Assembly (NCBI RefSeq): GCF_015163075.1
Contig: NZ_JADDXU010000003.1
Span: 558,001-622,000, forward strand
DNA: 64,000 nucleotides
Direction: 5' to 3'
From: Streptomyces justiciae
Lineage (GTDB): Bacteria > Actinomycetota > Actinomycetes > Streptomycetales > Streptomycetaceae
Shown: piece by piece, positions 20,935-35,317 of the stretch
Position numbering within the stretch: position 1 is the stretch's first letter
How the letters are laid out: each line of letters begins with the position of its first letter
The notes under the pieces: generated by a model
Told to the model about the DNA's origin: nothing
The model's input: only the letters and a program-made list of their open reading frames with translations
Database searches by the model: none
Program-made: the position numbers and the translations under genes

Positions 20935-21031
20935 ACACCCGGCACGCGCGCACGACCTCGACGTAACAGCAGAACCTCGTACCACTTGACCACCCCGAAG
21001 ACCGGAAACCCCTGGTCGTCAGGGTGAGGCC

Positions 21032-21825
21032 GTGAACCGGCGCATCGTCATCGTCACCGCTGTACACGCCCCCTCTGCCGGCTACCTGCCGGAGGCCTAC
21101 CGCTCCCTCTGCGAGCAGCGGTTGCCCCACGGCTGGGAATGGCACTGGGTGATACAGGAGGACGGCAGAACAAAGCCGTCGCCCCGTACGTGCCCGACGA
21201 CGACCGCGTCACCTTCCGCCAGGGACGCCCCGGCGGCCCCGGCGTCGCCCGTACGATCGCGCTCGCGCACGCCGAAGGCGAGTACGTGAGGGTTCCGGAC
21301 GCCGACGACCTGCTTCCACCGGGCGCTCTCGCCCGCGACCTGACCGCGCTAGAGGCCGACCCCGCTCTCGGCTGGGCGACCTCCCGAGTCCTGGACCCCT
21401 TCCCCGAGGGCTCGACGACCGGCTTCCCCGGCGACCCTGACCACGGCCCGATCGAACACGGAGCAGTCCTCCACCACTGGCGGACCAACGACTTCCGCGC
21501 GCCCGTCCACCCCGCGACGCTCTGCGTACGACGCGAGCTGCTGCCGTCGCTCGGCGGCTGGATGGCCCTGCCCGCGTCCGACGACACCGGACTGCTGCTC
21601 GCGCTGAACTCCGTGAGCCGCGGCTGGTTCTCACAGGAGGTCGGACTCCTGTACCGCAAATGGGACGGCCAGGTGACCGGACAGCCCCCGCACGTGGACC
21701 CGGTCGAACGCGAGGCCCGGATGTCCGTCATAGAGGAACGGGCGCGCGCACTCGCCGCTCTTCAGTGGCGTACGACCCCGCAGGCCCCGCAGCAGAGATC
21801 CCCGTTCGACGACGTCATCCGCTGA
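21032..21825 (+). pseudogene. Glycosyltransferase family 2 gene with a frameshift
   Basis: Two overlapping frames make one protein. The first (from GTG 21032) gives MNRRIVIVTAVHAPSAGYLPEAYRSLCEQRLPHGWEWHWVIQEDG. The second frame continues NKAVAPYVPDDDRVTFRQGRPGGPGVARTIALAHAEGEYVRVPDADDLLPPGAL through to 21825. The joined sequence is a GT-A glycosyltransferase with the DAD-type metal motif (PDADD). A single missing base around 21165-21176 (or two extra) explains the shift; ...GACGGCAGAACAAAG... is a natural place. Either a real inactivating mutation or a sequencing error in a G/C-rich stretch. Codon bias is intact on both sides, so any loss is recent. Confidence 0.8.
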
Positions 21826-22054
21826 CGCTGATCGCCCGCGAGGGGCACCCTTCCGCCGCTTCACGCACGCGTGCCTCGTCCTCGGCCTCCTCGCGCCCCG
21901 GTAGGACGGTCCCGAAACCGTCCACCACCGTGAACACGGACGGCAGCCGGTACACACAGTCCCCCGAGCCGTAGCACCGCTCAGGGTCGACCGAGATCTT
22001 CCTGCACGTCCCTCCCAGGAGGGTCAGTGCCCTCCCGCCGCCCCGGCGAACCAA
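21815..22054 (-). CDS. Ferredoxin (single cluster, P450-partner type)
   Basis: 79 residues from the ATG, which overlaps the end of the upstream gene by 31 bp. The core is CRKISVDPERCYGSGDCVYRLPSVF ... AAEGCPSRAISV. Cysteines spaced Cys-x5-Cys plus a late Cys-Pro fit the small 3Fe-4S (or 4Fe-4S with a variant ligand) ferredoxins of Streptomyces that feed electrons to cytochromes P450. No P450 gene is visible nearby. The true start could lie a few codons inside. Confidence 0.8.
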   Translation of the reverse strand: MVRRGGGRALTLLGGTCRKISVDPERCYGSGDCVYRLPSVFTVVDGFGTVLPGREEAEDEARVREAAEGCPSRAISVSG

Positions 22055-22515
22055 CCGGCCACCGTGCGCAGGGTCGTCTCGTCGAGCCGGTCGACCAGGG
22101 CCTGTACGGCCGCGACGTCCTCCGGCGCGAGGTCGTACCGGCCCGCCTTGCTCAGCCCCGCCATGAGCACCTGATGCCGCCGGTCCTGCATGCGCTCGAC
22201 CAGCTTGTCCGGCGCCCCGACCGCACCGACGGCCGTCACAGATGCTTCAGGCACGGCAGCGGAGGCAGCGGAGTCGTCGCGCGCCGGGGTCTGCCAGCCA
22301 CCGCCCTCCCCGGGACCCCACACCTCCACGCTCACCTCTTCCCCGCGCGCCCGCAGGGTCTGGCTCATCTCGCCCACGGCGTACAGCACCGGCCCTCGGT
22401 GAGGCGACTCCGCGGCCACCCGCCAGGAATCGGTGGAAGGCCGCCGGAACATCGCGACCCAGCGCGGTTCCCCCGACGGCTGCGGACTGAGGGGACGTGT
22501 CTCCACTGCACTCAC
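22024..22515 (-). CDS. Hypothetical protein
   Basis: 163 residues from a GTG (VSAVETRPLSPQPSGEPRWVAMFRRPS); a second GTG nine bases inside is also possible. AAGGGGTGAGT occurs twice in tandem just upstream and provides the ribosome site. The N-terminal half has a short beta-rich part (GPVLYAVGEMSQTLRARGEEVSVEVWGPG). The C-terminal half is helical (DKLVERMQDRRHQVLMAGLSKAGRYDLAPEDVAAVQALVDRLDETTLRTVAGW). No family recognised. Probably co-transcribed with the ferredoxin. Confidence 0.7.
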   Translation of the reverse strand: MSAVETRPLSPQPSGEPRWVAMFRRPSTDSWRVAAESPHRGPVLYAVGEMSQTLRARGEEVSVEVWGPGEGGGWQTPARDDSAASAAVPEASVTAVGAVGAPDKLVERMQDRRHQVLMAGLSKAGRYDLAPEDVAAVQALVDRLDETTLRTVAGWFAGAAGGH

Positions 22516-22560
22516 CCCTTGACTCACCCCTTGGGAAGCGGAACGGCACGGGGACCATAA

Positions 22561-23037
22561 TTGACGACCCGTCAGATATCCAGACCCGCAGCCACAACCG
22601 ACAGCTGCCCGCCGACCACCACGCCGGAGTCCCTCAGGACAGGCCACGCCGAACGCACCCGCAGCGCCTACGCCCGCGCCGAGGCCGCCTGCCGCCACGC
22701 GGGCATCGGCCCGGACGCCGTGGAACTCGTCCCGAAGAGCCCGGCCGGCCGCGCCGCCCACTCCCTGCGCCTGTCCGCCCACTCGACGAGCACCCTCGCC
22801 GCGTCCGCCCCCGCCCCGGCCGCCGACGCCCGCTGCGCCCGCAACGTCGCCGCCGCGGCAGCCCTGGCGGCCCAGGCGGCGGCACAGACCCACGACGCCA
22901 ACAACCACGAGAGCAGCCAAGAGAACGACGACCGCCCGGGGAGCCTCTCCAACGCGGCCTTCCGTACGGTGCTGAAGGCGTCCCAAGCCGCGGAGGCGGC
23001 GCGGTCGGCAGGATGGATGCGGCCGCCCCGTTCATAA
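22561..23037 (+). CDS. Alanine-rich hypothetical protein
   Basis: 158 residues from a TTG with GGGGA upstream; the start is uncertain. The plus frame has the strong G/C third-position bias of a real Streptomyces gene, while the overlapping minus frames do not. The sequence is Ala-rich and helical (AYARAEAACRHAGIGPDAVELVPK; ARCARNVAAAAALAAQAAAQTHDAN; LKASQAAEAARSAGW). No function can be assigned. Confidence 0.55.
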   Translation: MTTRQISRPAATTDSCPPTTTPESLRTGHAERTRSAYARAEAACRHAGIGPDAVELVPKSPAGRAAHSLRLSAHSTSTLAASAPAPAADARCARNVAAAAALAAQAAAQTHDANNHESSQENDDRPGSLSNAAFRTVLKASQAAEAARSAGWMRPPRS

Positions 23038-23371
23038 GACAGGGCCCGCCCGCCGATGAAACGGGCCCGCCCCATCGTCCGGCGCCGGTCCCTCCCCTCG
23101 TGGGGACCGGTGCCGAACTGTGGGGCGGCGTCGGCCTGCGCCAGGGCCGCGTGGGCCGGGCAATGGCCGGAACATGGCAGTCCGGATGCGGCCGGTGATT
23201 ACTCCGGCGGAAGCTCAGGCAACGCACAGTCAACCGCGTCGCTGTGGCTTGATCCTGCCCCCTGGTGTCGTCGCCGGGGAGGTTCCGGACCTGGGGGATC
23301 GACTTTTCCGCAGGTCAGCCCTATAGAGTGAGTTTTCCGGTCCGGATGTCCAGCGGCGAGGGAAGTAAGGG
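23038..23371. other. Intergenic region
   Basis: 334 bp with no convincing gene, RNA or strong palindrome. Presumably holds the promoter of the large WD40 gene. Confidence 0.4.
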
Positions 23372-26300
23372 GTGGAGGCCTTGAGTTCCGACTCAGGGGC
23401 ACGCACGGCCTTCGCGGAACGCCTCGCGCTGCTGTACCGGGAGGCCGGAAACCCGCCCCTCAAGAGCGTGTCCGAGGCGGTCGGCCGACTCCAGCGGGTC
23501 GACGAGCGGGGGCGTCCCGTACGGGTCTCCGCGCAGCGGATCAGCGACTGGCGCCGGGCCAGGAACGTACCCGCACAGTTCACCGCGCTCGCGGCCGTCC
23601 TGCACATCCTGATACCCCAGGCGCGCCGCGCCCAGCCCACCCCGGTCTCCACCGGGCTCTACGACCTCGCCCACTGGCAGCGCCTGTGGGAGCAGGCGAT
23701 CACCGGCACCGCCGACGACGAACGCCCCGCGGCCGAGACCCCGCCCCCGCCCGCGGCCGGCGTCTGCCCCTACCGCGGCCTCGCCTCGTACCGCCGCGAG
23801 GACGCCCGCTGGTTCTTCGGCCGCGAACGCAGCACCGACGCCCTCCTCGCCCAGCTGCTCGGCGCGGAGCGGACCGGGGGACTGGTCATGCTCGTGGGCG
23901 CCTCCGGAGCGGGGAAGTCCTCCCTGCTCAACGCCGGTCTGGTGCCCGCGCTGACCGACCAGGGCCGGGAGGTGGTCCAGCTCGTGCCGGGCGCCGACCC
24001 GCTCGCCGAGCTGACCCGTCGTATCCCCGTACTCGCGTCGGTTCCGGACCCGTACGATCCCGCCTTCGCCCGGACCGTGCGGGACTCCGTGCGCGCGTGG
24101 GCCGGCGAGGCCCGGCCGGTCCTGATCGTCGACCAGTTCGAAGAGACGTTCACTCTCTGCGCCGACGAGGCGGACCGCCGTACGTTCGTCCAACTGCTGC
24201 ACGCCGCGTCCACACCCGGCGACGGCTCGGGCGATCCGGACGATCCGGCCCCGGTGCTGGTCGTCCTCGGCATCCGCGCCGACTTCTACGAGCAGTGCCT
24301 CGGCCATCCCGAACTCGCCGACGCGCTCCAGCACCGGCACATGGTGCTCGGCCCGCTGACCACCACGGAGCTGCGCGAGGCCGTGACCGCCCCGGCGAAG
24401 GCCGTGGGTCTGGAGCTGGAGCCGGGGCTCGCGGAGCTGATCGTGCGCGAGGTCAGCGCCGACGGGCCGCGCGGGGCGCACGACGCCGGAGTGCTGCCCC
24501 TGCTCTCCCACGCGCTGCTGGCCACCTGGCAGCGCCGCAAGTCGGGCCGGCTGACGCTGGCGGGATACAGGGCTGCGGGCGGCATCCAGGGCGCCGTGGC
24601 GGCCACCGCCGAGCGAGCCTGGTCCGGGCTCGACCCGGCCGCCCGTACCGCCGCGCGGCTGCTCCTGCTGCGGCTGGTCCGGCTCAGCGAGGACACCCAG
24701 GCCACCCGCAGGCGCGGCACCCGGCGTCAGCTGGCGGCGGAGTCGACGGACCCCGACAAGACCGAGGAGTCCCTGGAGGCGCTGGTCCAGGCCCGGTTGG
24801 TGACCTTGGACGCGGAGACCGTGGAGATCACCCACGAGGCGCTCCTGCATGCCTGGCCGCGGCTGCGCGACTGGATCGACGAGGACCGCAACGGCAACCT
24901 GCTGCGCCAGCGCCTGGAGGAGGACGGCAGGTCCTGGGAGGACTCCGAGCGCGATTCCGCGCTTCTGTACCGCGGATCACGCCTCGAACAGGCGCACACC
25001 TGGGCGAAGTCGGCCGGCGACACCTTCCTGACCCGCAGCGCGGTGGAGTTCCTGGCGGCCTCGGTACGGCTGCGCCGGCGCACGGTGTGGATCAGCCGGG
25101 CCGCGATCTCCGCGCTGCTCGCGCTCACGCTCGTCGCCGTCTGCGCGGCGGTGATCGCGTGGAAGCAGCGGGACGACGCCGTCTTCGAGCAGGTCGTCGC
25201 CGAGGCGGACCGCTTCCAGGACACCGACCCCTCGCTGTCCGCCCAGCTCGCCCTGGTGGCGCACCGGCTGCGCGGGGACGACGAGGGCGCGCGCAGCCGC
25301 GTGCTGTCGACGGCGAACGCCCCGCTGGCCACCCCGCTGCTCGGCCACACCGGCGCCGTCTACCTCACCTCGTTCAGCCCCGACGGCCGCACCCTGGCCA
25401 CCGCCAGCTACGACCGCACCGTCCGCCTGTGGGACGTCTCCGACCCGGCCCGCCCGAAGCCGCTAGGCAAGCCCCTGACCGGCCACACGAGCTGGGTCAG
25501 CAGCGCGGTCTTCAGCCCGGACGGCCACACCCTCGCCAGTGCCTCGGACGACGGAACGATCCGCCTGTGGGACGTACGGCAGCCGAGCCGGCCGCGTTCC
25601 CTCGGCGCTCCCCTGACCGGCCACGACGGCACGATCTACCTGGTCGCGTTCAGCCCGGACGGCCGCACCCTCGCCTCCGCCGGCGACGACCACACCGTAC
25701 GGCTGTGGAACGTGACCGACCCCGCCCGCCCCGAGCCGCTCGGCAGGCCGCTCACCGGCTCCACCGCGGCCGTGCGTTCCGTGGCGTTCAGCCCGGACGG
25801 GCGGACCCTGGCGGCCGGGGGCGACGACGACACGATCCGGCTGTGGGACACGACCGACCCGCGCGAACCCGAGCCGCTGGGCAGCCCGTTGACCGGACAC
25901 ACCGGAATCATCCACTCCGTGGCGTTCAGCCCGGACGGCCGCACCCTCGCCAGCGGCAGCACGGACGACACCGTACGACTGTGGAACGTGGCCGATCCGC
26001 ACGCGGCCGAGCCGCTGGGCACCCCACTGGCCGGGCACACCGGCCCCGTCTGGTCGGTGGCGTTCAGCCCCGACGGCACGCGTCTCGCCGCCGCGAGCGC
26101 GGACAGCACAGCCAGCCTGTGGAACGTCGCCAACCCCGCCTCCCCGTCCCAGATCGGGGAGCCGCTGTCCGGCGCGAGCGGGGAGATGTACGCGCTCGGC
26201 TTCAGCCCGGACGGGCGGACGCTCGCCACCGGCAACGGCGACAACAAGGTCCGGCTGTGGTCGATCCCCACCTCGGACATGACCGGCAGGCTCGGCGCGT

Positions 26301-27313
26301 TCCGCCCCGACGGCCGCGTCCTCGCCACGGCGGCCCGCGACGAGCACATCCGCCTGTGGAGCGTCACCGACCCCGACCGGCCCCGGCGGCTGGCCGCGCC
26401 CTTCAGACCGGGGGAGGGCGACATCCGCGCGCTGGCCTTCGCCCCGGACGGCCGCACCCTCGCGGTCCTGACGGGCAGCCACGCGGTGCAGCTGTGGAAC
26501 GTCGCCGACCCCCGCCACCCGGTCCCCCACGGCCGCCCGGTCCCCCTCCAGACCCGCTTCCCGGGCCCCGAGGCGCTGGCGTTCAGCCCGGACGGCCGCC
26601 TCCTCGCGACGGCCCACGACGACCGCACGATCCAGCTGTGGAACGTCACCGACCCCGCCCACCTCACCCGGCTCGGCGCCCCGCTGACCGGCCATCGGGG
26701 GTACGTCAACTCCCTGCTGTTCAGCCCGGACAGCCGCACCCTGGCGAGCGGCAGCGCCGACGACACCGTCCGCCTGTGGAACGTCACCGACCCCGGCCAC
26801 GCGACCCCGCTCGGCGCCCCGCTCACCGGCCACTCCGGCCCCATCGACACCCTCGCCTACAGCCCGGACGGCCACACCCTGGCCAGCGCCGGCGACGACG
26901 ACACGGTCCGCCTGTGGAACGTCGCCGACCCCGGCGACGCGACCCAGGTCGGCCCCACCCTCACCGGCCACACCGAGGCGATCGTCTCCCTCACCTTCAG
27001 CAGGGACGGCGACACCCTCGCCAGCGGCGGCAACGACAACACGGTCCGCGCCTGGGACGTCACCGACCCGGCACTCGCGACGCCCATCGGCCAGGCGATG
27101 AGCCCCAACGGCAAGACGGGCAGCTTCCTGTCCTTCAGCCCGCACGCCGATCTGCTCGGCATCTCCAGCGGCGTCGACACCGTACGGCTGTGGAACCTCG
27201 ACACCGACACGGCGGTCCGCCGCATCTGCTCGGCCACGCGCGGCGTCCTGACGCCCGGGAAATGGCACGAGTACCTGCCGCGACTCGCCTATGAACCCCC
27301 GTGCGAGGACTGA
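23372..27313 (+). CDS. HTH - nSTAND NTPase - WD40 protein
   Basis: 1313 residues from a GTG with GGAAGTAAGG upstream. An N-terminal XRE-like HTH (about 8-85) is followed by an nSTAND1 NTPase (about 130-550) with the PYRGLxxY entry motif and FFGRE, Walker A GASGAGKSS and Walker B VLIVDQFEE. A membrane helix (about 568-592, ISALLALTLVAVCAAVIAW) comes next. Then come fourteen WD40 repeats (GHTGAVYLTSFSPDGRTLATASYDRTVRLWDV type), enough for two seven-bladed propellers. nSTAND-WD40 proteins are signalling hubs and are common in bacterial conflict and developmental systems. The helix should split cytoplasmic HTH-NTPase from the propellers. No obvious effector gene is adjacent. Ligand unknown. Confidence 0.9.
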   Translation: MEALSSDSGARTAFAERLALLYREAGNPPLKSVSEAVGRLQRVDERGRPVRVSAQRISDWRRARNVPAQFTALAAVLHILIPQARRAQPTPVSTGLYDLAHWQRLWEQAITGTADDERPAAETPPPPAAGVCPYRGLASYRREDARWFFGRERSTDALLAQLLGAERTGGLVMLVGASGAGKSSLLNAGLVPALTDQGREVVQLVPGADPLAELTRRIPVLASVPDPYDPAFARTVRDSVRAWAGEARPVLIVDQFEETFTLCADEADRRTFVQLLHAASTPGDGSGDPDDPAPVLVVLGIRADFYEQCLGHPELADALQHRHMVLGPLTTTELREAVTAPAKAVGLELEPGLAELIVREVSADGPRGAHDAGVLPLLSHALLATWQRRKSGRLTLAGYRAAGGIQGAVAATAERAWSGLDPAARTAARLLLLRLVRLSEDTQATRRRGTRRQLAAESTDPDKTEESLEALVQARLVTLDAETVEITHEALLHAWPRLRDWIDEDRNGNLLRQRLEEDGRSWEDSERDSALLYRGSRLEQAHTWAKSAGDTFLTRSAVEFLAASVRLRRRTVWISRAAISALLALTLVAVCAAVIAWKQRDDAVFEQVVAEADRFQDTDPSLSAQLALVAHRLRGDDEGARSRVLSTANAPLATPLLGHTGAVYLTSFSPDGRTLATASYDRTVRLWDVSDPARPKPLGKPLTGHTSWVSSAVFSPDGHTLASASDDGTIRLWDVRQPSRPRSLGAPLTGHDGTIYLVAFSPDGRTLASAGDDHTVRLWNVTDPARPEPLGRPLTGSTAAVRSVAFSPDGRTLAAGGDDDTIRLWDTTDPREPEPLGSPLTGHTGIIHSVAFSPDGRTLASGSTDDTVRLWNVADPHAAEPLGTPLAGHTGPVWSVAFSPDGTRLAAASADSTASLWNVANPASPSQIGEPLSGASGEMYALGFSPDGRTLATGNGDNKVRLWSIPTSDMTGRLGAFRPDGRVLATAARDEHIRLWSVTDPDRPRRLAAPFRPGEGDIRALAFAPDGRTLAVLTGSHAVQLWNVADPRHPVPHGRPVPLQTRFPGPEALAFSPDGRLLATAHDDRTIQLWNVTDPAHLTRLGAPLTGHRGYVNSLLFSPDSRTLASGSADDTVRLWNVTDPGHATPLGAPLTGHSGPIDTLAYSPDGHTLASAGDDDTVRLWNVADPGDATQVGPTLTGHTEAIVSLTFSRDGDTLASGGNDNTVRAWDVTDPALATPIGQAMSPNGKTGSFLSFSPHADLLGISSGVDTVRLWNLDTDTAVRRICSATRGVLTPGKWHEYLPRLAYEPPCED

Positions 27314-27401
27314 CGGGACCACGTGATCCCCGTCACAACACCTCACCGGTCCCGAGCAGCCGCCTCCCCCAGCACCATCACCGTTGTTAGCCTTGGCCAT
27401 A

Positions 27402-27441
27402 GCCCGGTCGCTGGTGCATCCCCCGTCGCCAGCGACCGGGC
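27402..27441 (+). terminator. Hairpin downstream of the WD40 gene
   Basis: GCCCGGTCGCTGG pairs with CCAGCGACCGGGC (13-bp perfect stem, 14-nt loop), about 90 bp after the WD40 stop. Likely its terminator. Confidence 0.65.
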
Positions 27442-27485
27442 GTTCGCATGCCCGCCCCCACACACACAGCAACTCCGCATACGAG

Positions 27486-27518
27486 AAAGACCCCCAGTCG
27501 TATCGACTGGGGGTCTTT
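27486..27518 (-). terminator. Terminator of tRNA-Ile
   Basis: AAAGACCCCCAGTCG and its perfect complement form a 15-bp stem around a TAT loop. The run of T on the minus strand makes a good intrinsic terminator just beyond tRNA-Ile. Confidence 0.85.
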
Positions 27519-27524
27519 GTGCTG

Positions 27525-27598
27525 TGGGGCTAACAGGATTTGAACCTGTGGCCTCATCCTTATCAGGGATGCGCTCTAACCAACTGAGCTATAGCCCC
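27525..27598 (-). tRNA. tRNA-Ile (anticodon GAT)
   Basis: 74 nt; acceptor GGGGCTA pairs with TAGCCCC, discriminator A. The anticodon loop CTGATAA carries GAT, and the T arm is ACAGGTTCAAATCCTGT. No encoded CCA. It lies downstream of gyrA and the DUF3566 gene, as in other actinobacteria. Confidence 0.97.
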
Positions 27599-27686
27599 GC
27601 CGCGCTCTGCGGTGTGTGTCCCGCGCGCTGACTCCTGAAGATTAGCGCACGACCGGGGCAGTCCCAAAATCGATAGTCGGGGCCGC

Positions 27687-28514
27687 TCACTCGTCCTCGG
27701 CGAGCGTCAGCTCGACGCCGCCGACGAAGCCCGCGGAGAGGTTGTAGATGAACGCGCCGAGCGTCGCGAGGGCCGTCGCGAGGACGACGTCGATGACCGC
27801 GATGATCGTCGTGAACATCAGGACGTTCGGCAGCGAGAGGAACGACTGCAGGTCGAAGCCGTTGGACTCGTTCGAGCCGGTCGCCTCGGAGATGGTGCCG
27901 CCGACGCTGGAGAAGACGCCCATCGCGTCCATGACCATCCACAGCACGGCGGCCGCGACGATCGTGCAGATGCCGAGCGCGATGGAGAGCAGGAAGCTGA
28001 CCTTCATGACCGACCACGGGTCGGCCTTGGCCACCCGCAGCCGCGCCTTGCGGGTCCGCGGCGTGGTGCGCGCACCGGTGCGCGGCCGGCGTACGGCGCC
28101 GGTGGCGGCGGCCTGCGCCGGGTAGGCCTGCGGCGGGTGGTAGGGCCCCGCGGCCTGCTCCGGCCGGCGTTCCCCCGGCAGCGGCGACGGCGGCGGGGCC
28201 GACGGCTGCGGCTGTGCGCCCGGAGCAGCCGGGCCCGCGCCGGCCGCGTACTGCTGGGTCTGCGGGCCTCGGGTGTCCGTCACAGTTCCCCCCTGTGATC
28301 CAGGTGCGTCGGGCGAGGGAGAGTCCTTGGCGGGCGACTTGATCGCCTTGAGCTGGGTCGTGTGCGAATCTGTCGCCCGCCCGTCCGTGGCGCGCGCGTC
28401 GGTCGTACGCGCAGCGTTCGTACGCGCGGCGGAGCCACGACCGCCGTCGTCCGTGTCCGTACCGGAAGGGGTACTGGACGATCCGGCGCCCGTGGCTCCG
28501 CTCACGTGACTCAC
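27687..28514 (-). CDS. DUF3566 membrane protein downstream of gyrA
   Basis: 275 residues from a GTG, 8 bp after gyrA. The N-terminal about 150 residues are low-complexity (Ser/Thr/Ala then Pro/Gln-rich). The DUF3566 domain follows, with two membrane helices (KVSFLLSIALGICTIVAAAVLWMVMDAMGVF and LMFTTIIAVIDVVLATALATLGAFIYNLSAGFVGGVEL). Conserved next to gyrBA throughout actinobacteria, function unknown. The mycobacterial homologue is also origin-linked. Presumably co-transcribed with gyrA. Confidence 0.9.
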   Translation of the reverse strand: MSHVSGATGAGSSSTPSGTDTDDGGRGSAARTNAARTTDARATDGRATDSHTTQLKAIKSPAKDSPSPDAPGSQGGTVTDTRGPQTQQYAAGAGPAAPGAQPQPSAPPPSPLPGERRPEQAAGPYHPPQAYPAQAAATGAVRRPRTGARTTPRTRKARLRVAKADPWSVMKVSFLLSIALGICTIVAAAVLWMVMDAMGVFSSVGGTISEATGSNESNGFDLQSFLSLPNVLMFTTIIAVIDVVLATALATLGAFIYNLSAGFVGGVELTLAEDE

Positions 28515-28522
28515 TCCTCGTG

Positions 28523-31117
<2,595 letters not shown>

Positions 31118-31159
31118 TGCTGGTGAAGATCCTTCCTGGTGCGGTCAGCTGAGACCGAC

Positions 31160-33615
<2,456 letters not shown>

Positions 33616-34146
33616 TCATCCGTAGGTGTCACCAGGGCCTGTGCTGCCCGGGGCACGCAGGGGGCCGTAGCGCCGCGGGGGGCCACCAGGGTTGAGCACT
33701 TTGATCATCCGCACGCTGCCCTGGCCCAGGTCCTCATTGAGGCGGGCGACCAGAGCGGGCGCGAGATGACGCAGTTGGGTCGCCCACGCCGTGGAGTCGC
33801 ACTGCACGACCAGCACCCGCTCGTCCTCGTCGTACTTCTGCGGCACACAGTGCTTGGCGAGGTTCTCCCCGACGATCTCCGGCCAGCGCCCCATCACCCC
33901 GCCGACCGCCGCCGGCGCCTCCCAGCCCCGCTCACTGATCAGCCGGTTGATCGCCGAACCCAGCGCCATCGGGTCGCGCCCGTCGGCGCGCGCGCCGGAG
34001 CGCAGACCGCCCCGCCGCGCCTGCTTCTTCTGCTGCGCCGCGTCCCCACGCGCGCGTGCCTGCTCCTTGGCCGCGCGCAACGCCACGCGCGCGAGGTCGA
34101 TCCCCGAGGGTTCGGGCGTGTTCTTCTTCGGCTCCTCGGCACTCAC
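33616..34146 (-). CDS. dciA: DUF721 protein, DciA-type replicative helicase loader
   Basis: 176 residues. The N-terminal basic/Gln-rich segment ([22 protein letters not shown]) precedes the DUF721 domain (about 60-155): [79 protein letters not shown]721 includes DciA, the ancestral DnaB helicase loader in bacteria without DnaC/DnaI, which fits its place beside recF, dnaN and dnaA. Its ATG overlaps the recF stop (ATGA). The DciA role is inferred from family and location. Confidence 0.88.
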   Translation of the reverse strand: MSAEEPKKNTPEPSGIDLARVALRAAKEQARARGDAAQQKKQARRGGLRSGARADGRDPMALGSAINRLISERGWEAPAAVGGVMGRWPEIVGENLAKHCVPQKYDEDERVLVVQCDSTAWATQLRHLAPALVARLNEDLGQGSVRMIKVLNPGGPPRRYGPLRAPGSTGPGDTYG

Positions 34147-35264
34147 GCGCGCTCCACCACCCCACCGGACACCGCGTACCGCGCCCCCACCAGCAGATGC
34201 GGTACGTCGTCGTCGACCGCCGCCGTCACCAGCACCTGCTCCCCGGGCGCCACCAGCTCCGCCAGCCGCTCCCGGCGCCGGGTGTCCAGCTCGGCGAACA
34301 CGTCGTCGAGGATCAGCACCGGCTCATTGCCCTCCGCGCGGAGCAGGTCGTACGACGCGAGCCGCAACGCCAGCGCGTACGACCAGGACTCCCCGTGCGA
34401 GGCGTAGCCCTTGGCCGGCAGCTGACCGAGCTTGAGCAGCAGATCGTCCCGATGAGGACCTACGAGGGTGACGCCCCGCTCGATCTCCTGCTTACGGGCC
34501 TCCGCGAGCGCCGCCATCAGCTGCTCGTAGAGATCCTCACGGGTGTGCGCCTCACCGGGCGCCGACGGCTTGTACTCCAGGGCGATCGGGCCGCCGCCGG
34601 GCGCCAGCTGCTCATACGCCTTGTCGGCCAGCGGCTGGATCGCGGCGATCAGGTCGAGCCGCTGGGCGAGCAGCTCGGCACCCACGCGCGCGAGGTGCTG
34701 GTCCCACACGTCGAGCGTGGACAGGTCCATCGAGCGGCCACCGTGCCTGCGCGCGAGCGCCGCCGACTTCAGCAGGGTGTTGCGCTGCTTGAGGACCCGC
34801 TCGTAGTCGGAGCGCACGCCCGCCATGCGCGGGGAGCGGGCGGTGATCAGCTCGTCGAGGAACCGTCGCCGCTCCCCGGGGTCGCCCTTCACCAGGGCGA
34901 GGTCCTCGGGGGCGAAGAGGACGGTCCTGAGGATGCCGAGCACGTCACGCGGTCTGACCTGCGACGACCTGTTGATTCGAGCGCGGTTCGCCTTGCCCGG
35001 GTTCAGCTCCAGCTCGACCAACTGCTGCCGGTCGCCCTGCCTGACCTGCGCCCGGACGATCGCGCGGTCGGCGCCCATGCGGACCAGGGGGGCGTCGGAG
35101 GAGACGCGGTGGCTGCCGAGGGTGGCGAGATAGCCGACCGCCTCGACCAGGTTCGTCTTGCCCTGCCCGTTGGGGCCGACGAAGGCCGTGACGCCCGGGT
35201 CGAGCGGAACTTCGACCCGGGCGTACGAGCGGAAGTCGGCCAGCGACAGATGCGTGACGTGCAT
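34143..35264 (-). CDS. recF: DNA replication/repair protein RecF
   Basis: 373 residues from the ATG giving [14 protein letters not shown]; the open frame upstream of it is chance. An SMC-like ABC ATPase with Walker [10 protein letters not shown] (about 30-38), signature region near [11 protein letters not shown] and Walker [12 protein letters not shown]. It acts with RecO and RecR to load RecA at gaps. It is translationally coupled to the DUF721 gene. Placement between gnd and dciA follows the Streptomyces order. Confidence 0.97.
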   Translation of the reverse strand: MHVTHLSLADFRSYARVEVPLDPGVTAFVGPNGQGKTNLVEAVGYLATLGSHRVSSDAPLVRMGADRAIVRAQVRQGDRQQLVELELNPGKANRARINRSSQVRPRDVLGILRTVLFAPEDLALVKGDPGERRRFLDELITARSPRMAGVRSDYERVLKQRNTLLKSAALARRHGGRSMDLSTLDVWDQHLARVGAELLAQRLDLIAAIQPLADKAYEQLAPGGGPIALEYKPSAPGEAHTREDLYEQLMAALAEARKQEIERGVTLVGPHRDDLLLKLGQLPAKGYASHGESWSYALALRLASYDLLRAEGNEPVLILDDVFAELDTRRRERLAELVAPGEQVLVTAAVDDDVPHLLVGARYAVSGGVVERA

Positions 35265-35317
35265 GGTCGGGCGCCGACCTCCCCCAGCTTGTGGGCTGTT
35301 CTCAACAGCCCTGTGGA

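Noticed and set aside
22668..23075. Minus-strand 135-residue frame
   Set aside because: The plus-strand frame here has the GC3 pattern of a real gene and the minus frame does not.
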